Shown: one piece after another, positions 22,433-31,220 of the stretch
Layout: each line of letters opens with the position of its first letter
How positions within the stretch are numbered: the stretch's first letter is position 1
Source of the DNA: Pseudoalteromonas gelatinilytica
GTDB lineage: Bacteria > Pseudomonadota > Gammaproteobacteria > Enterobacterales > Alteromonadaceae
NCBI RefSeq assembly: GCF_001641615.1
Contig: NZ_LRRU01000014.1
Span: 166,847 to 230,846, forward strand
DNA: 64,000 bases
Reading direction: 5' to 3'
The notes under the pieces: generated by a model
What the model was told of the DNA's origin: nothing
Database searches by the model: none
Seen by the model: only the letters and a program-made list of their open reading frames with translations
Made by a program: the position numbers and the translations under genes

Positions 22433-24115
22433 ATGCAATCGGTCGTAATCGTGCTGCTCGGAATAGTCGGTATGTTGTTCGGATGGTTCTTTTATTCGAA
22501 ATTCATCGCCGAAAAAATATTTAAAATGGATGATAATTTTGTCACACCTGCTCATGAACTTGAGGATGGTGTGGATTATGTGCCAACTAACAAAGTTGTG
22601 TTATGGGGTCACCATTTCACTTCTGTTGCAGGTGCCGCGCCAATTGTTGGCCCTGCCATTGCCGTTTATTGGGGCTGGGTGCCTGCGGTACTTTGGGTGG
22701 TATTTGGTACTATCTTTTTTGCTGGTGTTCACGACATGGGGGCTCTATGGGCCAGTGCGCGTAACAAAGGCAAATCAATGGGCGCTTTATCTGAAAGCGT
22801 AATTGGTAAACGCACCCGTGCGTTATTTATGATTGTGGTGTTCTTAGTACTGCTGATGGTGAATGCGGTATTTGGTGTGGTCATTGCTAAATCATTTGTA
22901 TCTCAACCTAACGCGGTATTCCCTGCTTGGTCAGCGATTGTGGTGGCTTTAGTCATCGGTCAATTGTTACGCCGTAAAGTGTCGTTAATTCCACTGTGTT
23001 TAATTGGTGTTGCCATTCTTTACTACACAATTTACCTAGGTAGTAGCATGCCAATCGCATTACCTGATGAAATGTTCGGATTGAGTGCGAATGCGAACTG
23101 GATCATCATCTTATTTATTTATGCTGCCATTGCTTCATTATTGCCGGTATGGATGCTGTTACAGCCACGTGACTTCATCAACGGTATGCAGTTATTAGTG
23201 GGATTAGTACTACTTTATGGTGCGGTATTTATTTCAATGCCAGATATCACAGCGCCTGCGTTTAATACCCAAACGGCGGTAGATACACCAAGTATTATTC
23301 CATTGTTATTCGTGACTATAGCTTGTGGTGCGGTATCGGGTTTCCACGGTATTGTGTCTTCAGGTACCAGTTCTAAGCAGCTTAACAAAGAAACCGATGG
23401 TCGCTTTGTTGGTTACTTAGGTGCGGTAGGCGAAGGTATGCTTGCGCTTATTACATTGGTTGCAGTAAGTGGTGTTGCGCTTGCGGTATCTCCAGAAGAA
23501 TGGCATGAAATTTACAGCCACTTAGGTGCCGGTAGTGTGAGTGCCTTTATTAATGGTGGCGCTAATCTAATTGAAAACGGCTGGGGTATTTCGCAAGAAG
23601 TCGCCTCAACATTACTTGCCGTAATGGTGGTGCTGTTTGCGGGGACTACGATGGACTCTGGCGTTCGTCTGCAGCGTTATATCATCCAAGAATGGGGCGA
23701 TATTTATAATATCAGCATTATTCGAAACGGTGTGGTTGCGACGTTAGTTGCTGTACTTTGCTGTTTACTGCTTGCTTTTGGTGCTGGTGGCGCTGATGGT
23801 AGCGGCGGTATGATCATTTGGCCGTTATTCGGCTCGACTAACCAAATCCTTGCAAGTTTAACCTTGTTGGTTATTTCAGTGATGCTAATTAAGGCGAATC
23901 GTCCTGCAAAATACACACTGATCCCAATGAGTTTTGTATTGATAATGGCGTTCTTTGCTGGGGTTATTAAACTTGGCGAGTACTATCAACAAGGTAACTG
24001 GTTACTGGTGACACTTGATTTGTTAGTACTGGTGGTGAGCGTACTGGTTATGCTTGAAGCTTGGTCTGTGATTGTTAAGCATCGTAAAGACTCAGCAGAC
24101 ATTACAGAGCAGTAA
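22433..24115 (+). CDS. cstA: CstA-family carbon-starvation/pyruvate-type transporter
   Basis: A 560-residue inner-membrane protein with many hydrophobic helices. Its N-terminal block (NKVVLWGHHFTSVAGAAPIVGPAIAVYWG) and the GFHGIVSSGTSSKQLNKETD region are hallmarks of CstA/BtsT carriers, which take up pyruvate and perhaps peptides. It is shorter than E. coli CstA (about 700), as in other Alteromonadales. I prefer ATG at 22433, spaced well from AAGAGAG; the in-frame ATG at 22427 is too close to it. A strong hairpin at 24123-24161 follows the stop codon. Confidence 0.88.
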   Translation: MQSVVIVLLGIVGMLFGWFFYSKFIAEKIFKMDDNFVTPAHELEDGVDYVPTNKVVLWGHHFTSVAGAAPIVGPAIAVYWGWVPAVLWVVFGTIFFAGVHDMGALWASARNKGKSMGALSESVIGKRTRALFMIVVFLVLLMVNAVFGVVIAKSFVSQPNAVFPAWSAIVVALVIGQLLRRKVSLIPLCLIGVAILYYTIYLGSSMPIALPDEMFGLSANANWIIILFIYAAIASLLPVWMLLQPRDFINGMQLLVGLVLLYGAVFISMPDITAPAFNTQTAVDTPSIIPLLFVTIACGAVSGFHGIVSSGTSSKQLNKETDGRFVGYLGAVGEGMLALITLVAVSGVALAVSPEEWHEIYSHLGAGSVSAFINGGANLIENGWGISQEVASTLLAVMVVLFAGTTMDSGVRLQRYIIQEWGDIYNISIIRNGVVATLVAVLCCLLLAFGAGGADGSGGMIIWPLFGSTNQILASLTLLVISVMLIKANRPAKYTLIPMSFVLIMAFFAGVIKLGEYYQQGNWLLVTLDLLVLVVSVLVMLEAWSVIVKHRKDSADITEQ

Positions 24116-24122
24116 ACTTAGC

Positions 24123-24161
24123 TTGCCAGCCTTATCGTAAGCTATCTTACTTGGCTGGCAA
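24123..24161 (+). terminator. Strong two-part hairpin after cstA
   Basis: TTGCCAGCC (24123-24131) pairs with GGCTGGCAA (24153-24161), and inside them GTAAG pairs with CTTAC around CTAT. It has no T-run behind it, so it may protect the cstA mRNA end or act together with the true terminator-like hairpin 24 bases further on. Confidence 0.55.
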
Positions 24162-24184
24162 TAGCGCTTTAAATCAATGATAAT

Positions 24185-24218
24185 AAGGTCCTATGTTTCT
24201 AACAGCAGGACCTTTTTT
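24185..24218 (+). terminator. Terminator-like hairpin that holds the ribosome site of the M17 gene
   Basis: AAGGTCCT (24185-24192) pairs with AGGACCTT (24207-24214), followed by a run of T to 24118+100 (24118 being base 24218 in window numbering, i.e. Ts at 24213-24218). The AGGA of the right arm is also the only plausible ribosome site of the peptidase whose ATG starts at 24219. Folding would both end transcription from cstA and hide the ribosome site. Confidence 0.7.
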
Positions 24219-25742
24219 ATGGCATACCCTCATGCAGTTGCAGCCCCGCAATTAGCGGATGCAAATCACGATGCATTGATTATTATCGGTGATGATTTTT
24301 CTTCTTTAGCAGACGCAAGCTTAAGCCAAGCTATTAGCGCTCAACAAGCCGTAGACGCACGTATTGGTAAACAAGTGACATTACTTGTAATTGACTCTAA
24401 ACGCGTTATTTTGGCGCCTACAGGCCCTCTGAACCGTGATTATGATGATGTACGTCGTTACTTTGATGCGGCAAAGCAAGGTGTACTAGAAGCGAAAGCA
24501 TCGGGTAGCACTCAGCCTGCAATTTTACTTGCTAATGTAAATCAAGATAGCCGTTACAAGCACGCCCTCGAAGTGGCTTATTTAGGTGCTTGCCAAGCAC
24601 TTTGGCAACCACTTGAGGCTCGTGAGTACCATGGTCAAGCGATTGAACCAATTAGCCAAATTAGCCTAGTTGGCGCAGACGAGGCAATGAGCAAAGCGCT
24701 TAATGCTATTGCTGCGGGTCAATACGCTGCACGTGATTTATGTGGTACAGAACCTGAGCGTATGGCACCACCACGTTTTGCTGATTACTGCGTTGAGTTA
24801 TTTGCGGGTAGCAAGGTATCTGTTGAAGTGATTTCAGATATCAACACTATCGATAAAGATTACCCAATGATGAGCACTGTAGCGCGCGCATCTTACGCTG
24901 TTGAACGTCATCACCCACGTGTTGTAAAACTAGAATACGTGCCTGAAGGCGACGTTGAGCGTACCTTAATGTTTGTTGGTAAAGGTTTAGTTTACGATAC
25001 CGGTGGTGCAGACCTTAAAGTGGGTGGCTTTATGGCAGGCATGAGCCGCGATAAAGGCGGTGCGGCTTCGGTTGCTGGCTTTATGAAATCAGTGGCTGAC
25101 TTTGCACCAAAAGGCGTAAAAGTAATTGCCTATTTAGCCGTGGTTCGTAACTCAATTGGTTCTGATTGTTTTGTTCCTGATGAAATCATCACTTGCCGTG
25201 AAGGTGTACGTGTTCGTATCGGTAACACCGATGCTGAAGGTCGTTTAGCAATGGGTGACTTACTAAGTGAAATGAAAGATCGCGCTTTAAACGAAGTGAA
25301 CCCAGAGCTATTCACTGTTGCTACGCTAACAGGCCACGCAGCACGTGCGATGGGTCCTTACAGTGCGTATGTTGAAAATGGTCCAGCTCGTGCAGCGAAT
25401 GTTTCACGCCAAATTGCTGATTTAGGTGATTTATGGGCAGATGGCGCAGAAGTATCTCGTAGCCGCCGTGAAGATTACGATTTCGTAAAACCACGTACAC
25501 TGGCAGATGACGTACTTTCAAGCAACAATGCACCATCAGCTGTAACTGCACGTGGTCACCAGTTCCCAATGGCATTCTTAGCGATTGTTGGTGGCTTAGA
25601 TAAGCATGGCACTGAATCTGAAAAGCCATTACCGTATGTTCATATGGATATCGCAGGTAGCGGTGTAGAAGGTGGTGATTGGCAACATGGTAAGCCTACC
25701 GCAGCAACAGTAAGCAGCTTATTCGCTCGTTATTGTTTATAA
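24219..25742 (+). CDS. M17 leucyl aminopeptidase family protein
   Basis: A 507-residue two-metal aminopeptidase. The ligands Lys255, Asp260 (GKGLVYDTGG), Asp278 (SRDKGGA), Asp338 and Glu340 (NTDAEGR) keep nearly the spacing of E. coli PepA, and Lys267 and the Arg of NTDAEGR fill the catalytic positions. The N-terminal domain is divergent, so this is a PepA relative rather than PepA itself. I chose ATG 24219 because the earlier in-frame ATG at 24177 lacks a ribosome site. The start codon sits right behind a terminator-like hairpin (24185-24214) that contains its AGGA. Confidence 0.9.
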   Translation: MAYPHAVAAPQLADANHDALIIIGDDFSSLADASLSQAISAQQAVDARIGKQVTLLVIDSKRVILAPTGPLNRDYDDVRRYFDAAKQGVLEAKASGSTQPAILLANVNQDSRYKHALEVAYLGACQALWQPLEAREYHGQAIEPISQISLVGADEAMSKALNAIAAGQYAARDLCGTEPERMAPPRFADYCVELFAGSKVSVEVISDINTIDKDYPMMSTVARASYAVERHHPRVVKLEYVPEGDVERTLMFVGKGLVYDTGGADLKVGGFMAGMSRDKGGAASVAGFMKSVADFAPKGVKVIAYLAVVRNSIGSDCFVPDEIITCREGVRVRIGNTDAEGRLAMGDLLSEMKDRALNEVNPELFTVATLTGHAARAMGPYSAYVENGPARAANVSRQIADLGDLWADGAEVSRSRREDYDFVKPRTLADDVLSSNNAPSAVTARGHQFPMAFLAIVGGLDKHGTESEKPLPYVHMDIAGSGVEGGDWQHGKPTAATVSSLFARYCL

Positions 25743-25767
25743 GCTAAAGTTATAAGTTTTAAGTTTG

Positions 25768-25799
25768 AAAAGCCCCGCACAGCAGTGCGGGGCTTTTTT
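25768..25799. terminator. Bidirectional intrinsic terminator
   Basis: AAAAGCCCCGCAC and GTGCGGGGCTTTT form a 13-base stem with an AGCA loop, with A- and T-runs on the two sides. It serves both the M17 gene (rightward) and the convergent chemoreceptor gene. Confidence 0.92.
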
Positions 25800-25805
25800 G
25801 TGGTG

Positions 25806-27443
25806 TTAGTCGAGCTTGAAGCGGTTAACGACATCACTTAACGCTTGCGAGCTTTGTTTTAAGTTTTCACTGGCGTTCGAAAGTCCTTCGGTATTCGACA
25901 GTGATTGCTCAGTTGATTGCGAAAGCTCATTAATCCGTAAATTAACCTCATCTGCGGCGCTAGTTTGTTGCTCGGTAGCGCGGGCGATTTGGCTGTTCAT
26001 ATCTTTGATAATAGTGACAAGTCGCTCAATCTCACTCAGCGAACTATTTGCTTCACCTGCCTGTGAAACTGTTTCGGTTGATAACTGTTGGCTTGCTGAT
26101 ACAGCATCAACAGCAGCTTGTGCACCGGTTTGTAGTTTACTGATCATGGCTTGAATTTCGTCGGTACTTTTACCTGTACGACTTGCTAATGTACGTACTT
26201 CGTCAGCTACCACAGCAAAGCCTCGGCCTTGCTCACCAGCACGAGCCGCTTCAATAGCAGCATTGAGTGCCAGTAGGTTGGTTTGCTCAGCAATACTGCG
26301 AATAACATCTAATACCGAGCCTATGTTGTTACTCTCTGCAGCAAGATCCGCCGTTACCTTACTCACTTGTTCAATATTATGCGACAGGGTCTCAATGGCG
26401 GTAATGGTCTTGTTAAGAACCTGCTTGCCTGCTTCGGCATTTTGCGCCGCTTCATTGGCGGCATGTTCAGCTTGGTCAGCATTTTGACTAACATCGTGAA
26501 TTTGATGAGTCATTTGTTCCATCGCGGTTGCTACTTGAGTTGAGCTATCGTTTTGTAATTCAATAAAAGAGTGATTGGTTTTACTGGCATCATCTACGCT
26601 ATGAGCAAACTGATTTACTTGCTCGGCATTGTGGGCAACATGCTTCAGTGACTCACGCATTTTTGCGGTGTACAAATTAAAATAGCGCGACAAACGAGAC
26701 ACTTCATCGTTGCCATTTTCATCAAGCTTTTGGGTTAAATCCCCTTCGCCTTGTGAGATGTCTTTCATCATGTTTGCGGCAAGTTGGGTCGGGCGTAGAA
26801 TACTATTGGCAATTAGGTAGCTAAGTGCAACCAGTAGGGCAATGAGCACCACAGCGGTGATAATGACATGGGTACGAAGCGAAGAGAATGCTTCTTCAAT
26901 GGTATCGATGTAGACACCAGAGCCTACAATCCATTGCCACTTGTCAAAACCTTTTACGTAGGCAATTTTATCAACCGGCTTGTCTTTACCAGGTTTTGGC
27001 CACTTGTAGGGAATAAAGCCTTTACCTTGTTTTTTGACAATATTGACCATATCGACAAATAACAACACGCCATCTGGATCTTTACTGCTCGCTAGCGATT
27101 TACCATTTAATTCGGGCTTAAACGGGTGCATGACCATCACGGGTTGATAATCGTTGATCCAAAAGTAATTGTTGTTGTCATAACGTAGTGCAGAAATTGT
27201 TTCGAGGGCTGCTTGTTTGGCCTGTTGCTCACTTAGCTTACCTTGCTCAAACAATTCATAGTTATGCTCAATAATAGAGTAAGCAGACTCAACAAGGTTT
27301 TGGGTTTTTATGTATTGCTCATGTTTTAGCGAGCTGTATTGCTGCGTTAAACTCGAGACGCTCAAAAATATCAGCCCTATCACGACCACACTCACTAACA
27401 TGGCGAGGCGCTGAAAAATTGTAAAACGGCGTAAGTAATTCAT
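25806..27443 (-). CDS. Methyl-accepting chemotaxis protein with Cache sensor
   Basis: A 545-residue chemoreceptor. A first membrane helix (about 12-30) is followed by a periplasmic single-Cache domain ([18 protein letters not shown] ... [12 protein letters not shown]), a second helix (about 190-212), HAMP, and the cytoplasmic signalling coiled coil whose hairpin tip reads [20 protein letters not shown]. Flanking Gln/Glu-rich stretches are likely methylation sites. The start has an AAGGAA ribosome site. It would signal through CheA/CheW to the Na+-driven polar flagellum implied by pomAB. Ligand unknown; sCache_2 domains often bind small organic acids. Confidence 0.94.
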   Translation of the reverse strand: MNYLRRFTIFQRLAMLVSVVVIGLIFLSVSSLTQQYSSLKHEQYIKTQNLVESAYSIIEHNYELFEQGKLSEQQAKQAALETISALRYDNNNYFWINDYQPVMVMHPFKPELNGKSLASSKDPDGVLLFVDMVNIVKKQGKGFIPYKWPKPGKDKPVDKIAYVKGFDKWQWIVGSGVYIDTIEEAFSSLRTHVIITAVVLIALLVALSYLIANSILRPTQLAANMMKDISQGEGDLTQKLDENGNDEVSRLSRYFNLYTAKMRESLKHVAHNAEQVNQFAHSVDDASKTNHSFIELQNDSSTQVATAMEQMTHQIHDVSQNADQAEHAANEAAQNAEAGKQVLNKTITAIETLSHNIEQVSKVTADLAAESNNIGSVLDVIRSIAEQTNLLALNAAIEAARAGEQGRGFAVVADEVRTLASRTGKSTDEIQAMISKLQTGAQAAVDAVSASQQLSTETVSQAGEANSSLSEIERLVTIIKDMNSQIARATEQQTSAADEVNLRINELSQSTEQSLSNTEGLSNASENLKQSSQALSDVVNRFKLD

Positions 27444-27531
27444 GTGTGTTCCTTCGTCATGCTCATAGGAGCAATGTATTAAGCGTAGCCAAAATAGGTC
27501 GAAAATCTAGTTAAATAGTAGAATACATTGA

Positions 27532-27565
27532 GACAAAAAAAAGGCTGATTTAACAATCAGCCTTT
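27532..27565 (-). terminator. Intrinsic terminator of the S9 peptidase gene
   Basis: AAAGGCTGATT and AATCAGCCTTT pair around TAAC. Read leftwards the stem is followed by a run of T (A-run at 27534-27542 on the plus strand). It lies 27 bases after the stop codon. Confidence 0.88.
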
Positions 27566-27592
27566 AGTCTAAGTTATCGAAATTGAACGTGA

Positions 27593-29818
27593 TTATTCAA
27601 CGTTAAAGTGTCGGTTGAAGAAACTTGTGATAGTTTGGTGTAAGTGCGTTTGTACGCTCTTGCCACGTAAACTGTGTTTTGAACCCGGGTAAGTCATCAT
27701 TTCGAACTGTTTTTCTTGATCTTGCAGTTGTTTGAATAACTTAGTGGCGTGAGTGAATAATACGTTATCATCAGCCATACCGTGGTAAATCATCAGTGGG
27801 CCTTTTAAGCCTTCAGCATACGGGAAAACTGCACTTGCTTCGTAACCTTTCGCGTTAGTTGCAGGGTGACCTACATAACGTTCAGTGTAGTGAGTGTCGT
27901 AAAGTTCCCAATCAGTGACTGGCGCACCAGAAACACCGGCTTTGAAGTAGTCGCCCGCTTTAAACATGGTCATAAGCGCCATGTAACCACCGTAGCTGTG
28001 GCCATAAATACCAATACGCTCAGGGTCAACGTAATCAAGGGTACGTAAGAACTCGACCCCTTTAATTTGGTCTGCCACTTCAGCAACACCTAAGTGCTTA
28101 TAAATCACGTCTTCAAACTTTTTACCACGGTTGTATGAACCACGGTTATCAAGTTGGAAAATAACATAGCCTTGTTGTGCCATGTACTGGAAGTATAAGT
28201 TTTTACTACGCCAGCTGTTTGTTACGCGCTGAGCATGAGGGCCGCCATACACGTTAACAATAACCGGGTGCTTTTTACCGTCTTGGTAATTAGTTGGCTT
28301 GAATAAACGGTAATGCATGATTTGCCCGTCTTCAGCCGTCAACGTGCCGTATTCAGGTGTGATCAAATCAGCAAGGTAAGGCGTTAATGGGTGTGACTTA
28401 TCTAACTTGTTTTCTTCAAGCCAAGTGATAAATTCGCCATTAATTTTACGTAATGCTGCTGAGCCTGGCTTATTAACTGATGAGCTGTTATCGATAAAGG
28501 TTTTGTTATCTTTAGCAATCACCACATTATGGTAAGCGCCTAGTTCAGTTACGCGTTTAATTTCGCCTTTCTTGAATAGCGGTACGCTGTAAAGGTGGCT
28601 TTCAAGTGCTGTATCTTTACGACCTGCAAAATAAACGATGCCTTTTTTCTCATCGATACCTTTTAAGCTATCAACAACCCATTCACCTTGGGTGATTTGA
28701 CGGATCATTTCGCCGTTTGTGCGGTATAAATAAAGATGTTTAAAACCGTCGCGCTCAGATGCCCAAACGAAATGTTTTTTATCGTTTAAGAACTGCAAAT
28801 CAAAGTGCAGGTTAATCCAAGTATCACTGCTTTCTGTTAGGGCAACGGTTTGTTTTTTAGTGTCGCTATTATAAAAACGTAACTCTAAGTTATGTTGCGA
28901 GCGGTCTTGCCACTGATAAGAAAGTGTTTTGTTATCTTTTAACCAGTTAGCACGAGCGATATAGATATCTTGATCGTCGCCTAAATCAACCCAGTCAGTT
29001 TTTTGATTGTTGATGCTTACAACACCTAACTGAATTTTAACGTTGTCGGTACCTGTAAACGGGTAGCGTTGGTTAAAAAGCTTTACTTCATCCGCGTAAA
29101 TTTCATTACGGATAGCTTCTTTTACTGGGCTTTCATCAACACGGGTATAAGCGATTTTAGATTCATCACCAGACCACCAGTAGCCAGTCATACGGCCCAT
29201 TTCTTCTTGCGCAACAAACTCGGCCATGCCGTTTTTAATAACGCCGCCACCATCTTTACTTAATTGGATTTCTTGACCCGTTTTTAAGTTAAGTGCATAT
29301 AGGTTTTGCTCACGAATAAACGACACATAATGGCCTTTAGGTGAGAAACGTGCATCGGTTTCAAATGCTTCTGTGTCGGTTAATTTACGGCTTTTAGCTG
29401 AAGCAAGCTCATAATAGTAAAGGTCGCCATTAAGTGGAAATAAAAGCGCTTTACCGTCTTTTGACCATTTATATTCTAAAATCCCTTTACCAAAAATACG
29501 CTGGCGCTCACGGCGTGCTTTTTCTTCGTCAGATAAGTTCTCTGGACCAGAGAATAGTGCAGCAGAGTCAACTAATAAGCGGTTTTTGTTATCTTTTAAG
29601 TTGTATTCCCATAAGTCGTAGCGATTGTAATCATCGGTTTTACCTTGCAGGTAAGTGACACGACTGCCATCTGGAGAGAATTTAAGTTGCACAGGCGCTT
29701 TGCCTGCTAAGCTTGGATCGTCAAAAATACGCTCAAGAGTAAGCGGTTCAGCGGTCACACTGAATGCTGTTGCCACCATCGGCAAAGCAAGTGAGAGAGA
29801 TTTAATTTTTTTTAGCAC
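27593..29818 (-). CDS. S9B dipeptidyl peptidase IV-like prolyl oligopeptidase
   Basis: A 741-residue exported serine peptidase. It starts with GTG (AAGG 9 bases upstream) and a signal peptide ending near VTAEP. A beta-propeller precedes the alpha/beta-hydrolase domain with Ser608 in GHSYGG, Asp683/684 in MADDNV and His715 in GSKHSL. The double Glu in QEEMGRMTGYWW matches the N-terminus-reading motif of dipeptidyl peptidase IV, so it probably removes X-Pro dipeptides in the periplasm. It is a single-gene unit with its own terminator, divergent from the HIT gene. Confidence 0.94.
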   Translation of the reverse strand: MLKKIKSLSLALPMVATAFSVTAEPLTLERIFDDPSLAGKAPVQLKFSPDGSRVTYLQGKTDDYNRYDLWEYNLKDNKNRLLVDSAALFSGPENLSDEEKARRERQRIFGKGILEYKWSKDGKALLFPLNGDLYYYELASAKSRKLTDTEAFETDARFSPKGHYVSFIREQNLYALNLKTGQEIQLSKDGGGVIKNGMAEFVAQEEMGRMTGYWWSGDESKIAYTRVDESPVKEAIRNEIYADEVKLFNQRYPFTGTDNVKIQLGVVSINNQKTDWVDLGDDQDIYIARANWLKDNKTLSYQWQDRSQHNLELRFYNSDTKKQTVALTESSDTWINLHFDLQFLNDKKHFVWASERDGFKHLYLYRTNGEMIRQITQGEWVVDSLKGIDEKKGIVYFAGRKDTALESHLYSVPLFKKGEIKRVTELGAYHNVVIAKDNKTFIDNSSSVNKPGSAALRKINGEFITWLEENKLDKSHPLTPYLADLITPEYGTLTAEDGQIMHYRLFKPTNYQDGKKHPVIVNVYGGPHAQRVTNSWRSKNLYFQYMAQQGYVIFQLDNRGSYNRGKKFEDVIYKHLGVAEVADQIKGVEFLRTLDYVDPERIGIYGHSYGGYMALMTMFKAGDYFKAGVSGAPVTDWELYDTHYTERYVGHPATNAKGYEASAVFPYAEGLKGPLMIYHGMADDNVLFTHATKLFKQLQDQEKQFEMMTYPGSKHSLRGKSVQTHLHQTITSFFNRHFNVE

Positions 29819-29930
29819 AGGAGTACCTTCGCTCGAATAAAAACTGCCACGATGGTAATGGTAAGCTTAGGCAACTGCAACAAAATGCTATAAAGTAGGG
29901 GATGTTTACCCAATATCAAAGGATTTATTG

Positions 29931-30335
29931 ATGAAAAATACTGATACGCCGTTTTCTCTGGCCCCAGAACTACAACGCGACTGCATTGAGCTTGCGGATT
30001 GGCCACTGTGTAAAGTATTACTGATGAATGATAGCCAATACCCATGGTTTATTTTAGTGCCAAGAGTCGCTGGTGTTAAAGAGATTATCGACCTTTCTGA
30101 AGAGCTACAAATTACCTTATTACAAGAGTCGGGCAAACTGAGTAAACTATTACAACAGGTATTCAACCCAGACAAACTTAATGTAGCAGCACTAGGGAAT
30201 ATGGTACCGCAATTACATGTTCATCATATTGCGCGCTTCACAACTGATGCGGCTTGGCCAACACCAATCTGGGGTAAATTACCAGCAGTGCCTTATACAG
30301 ACGAACAAATTGCGGTATTAAAAGCGCACTTTTAA
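29931..30335 (+). CDS. HIT-family nucleotide hydrolase/transferase
   Basis: A 134-residue HIT-fold protein. The histidine triad is in QLHVHHIARF. ATG at 29931 is well spaced from AAAGGA; the in-frame TTG one codon earlier is unlikely. The family acts on AMP-linked substrates such as diadenosine polyphosphates or adenylated sulfate and lysine. It is divergent from the S9 peptidase gene and is followed by a solute-binding-like gene after 63 bases. Substrate not evident. Confidence 0.9.
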   Translation: MKNTDTPFSLAPELQRDCIELADWPLCKVLLMNDSQYPWFILVPRVAGVKEIIDLSEELQITLLQESGKLSKLLQQVFNPDKLNVAALGNMVPQLHVHHIARFTTDAAWPTPIWGKLPAVPYTDEQIAVLKAHF

Positions 30336-30398
30336 ACTGTTTGTTCTACCAAGATTGGACTAAGCTAAATGGATGATGCACGAAGGGGTACAGAATAA

Positions 30399-31148
30399 AT
30401 GAAACACACAGTGTTTGCCGTGTTGCTTATTCTGAGCTCTTTTTCTTGTTTAGCAAAAAGCTATTACTTTGTTGGTAGTCACTTTCCTGCCATTTTAGAA
30501 CAAGATCAGCAGGGAACAGTGGTCGGCTTAGGTGCCGATATCGCACACGAAATTTGCAGACGTTTAGGGCATGAGTTGGTTATTGATATCATGCCACTAA
30601 AACGTGCACTAAAAATGGTAGAGCAAGGTCACGCTGATGCCATTATCGGTCCTTACAAATCCCCTATGCGTCAGCAGTATATGCAATTTAGTGACTTGCC
30701 CTTTTACGAAGACCCGATCGTTTTTTATACCAAGAAGAACAATGATGTGACCTGGGTTGGTAATTTTGCCAGTTTACGAAAAGATATTATTGGTACCATT
30801 CGAGGCTGGAACTATGGCCCTGAATTTAAACGTAATGAAACAAGTTTATCGCTATCTGAAGTGGGCAATGTGCGGGCTAGTTTTTTACAGCTGATGTATA
30901 ACCGAGTTGACTTAATTCTCACCCATCCTCGGGCAGCAAAGCCAGTGATCGACAGTTTAGACATAGCAGATAAAGTGATTATGTTATCGCCACCTGTCAC
31001 GATTAATCAGGGCTACTATGGCTTTAGTAAACAACGCGAACTCGATGAATTTATTGATGCTTTTAATGCCGAGTTTCAAAAAATGCTGATCAACGGGGAT
31101 ATTGTAGAACTAAACTCCAAATATGGTTTGAACTTCGTTGCACACTAG
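30399..31148 (+). CDS. Family 3 solute-binding-like periplasmic protein
   Basis: A 249-residue exported protein. A signal peptide ends near CLAKS, and the mature part has the two-lobed amino-acid-binding fold (GLGADIAHEICRRLGHELVID, ADAIIGPYKSPMRQQYMQFS). No transporter partner is present, a common situation in this order. A ligand-presenting role for a membrane sensor is possible. A terminator palindrome follows directly. Confidence 0.8.
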   Translation: MKHTVFAVLLILSSFSCLAKSYYFVGSHFPAILEQDQQGTVVGLGADIAHEICRRLGHELVIDIMPLKRALKMVEQGHADAIIGPYKSPMRQQYMQFSDLPFYEDPIVFYTKKNNDVTWVGNFASLRKDIIGTIRGWNYGPEFKRNETSLSLSEVGNVRASFLQLMYNRVDLILTHPRAAKPVIDSLDIADKVIMLSPPVTINQGYYGFSKQRELDEFIDAFNAEFQKMLINGDIVELNSKYGLNFVAH

Positions 31149-31171
31149 TCGTGTTTTACTCGATTTCAGGC

Positions 31172-31205
31172 AATAAAAAACGCTGCAATTGCAGCGTTTT
31201 TTATT
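31172..31205. terminator. Bidirectional intrinsic terminator, perfect palindrome
   Basis: A perfect 34-base palindrome centred on AATT, with CGCTGCAA/TTGCAGCG core and A6/T6 flanks. It serves the solute-binding-like gene and the convergent M49 peptidase gene. Confidence 0.93.
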
Positions 31206-31220
31206 AAAGGAGAATAGGGC

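Noticed and set aside
27444..27531. Sigma-28 promoter for the chemoreceptor gene
   Set aside because: No GCCGATAA-like -10 was found on the minus strand in the short upstream region.
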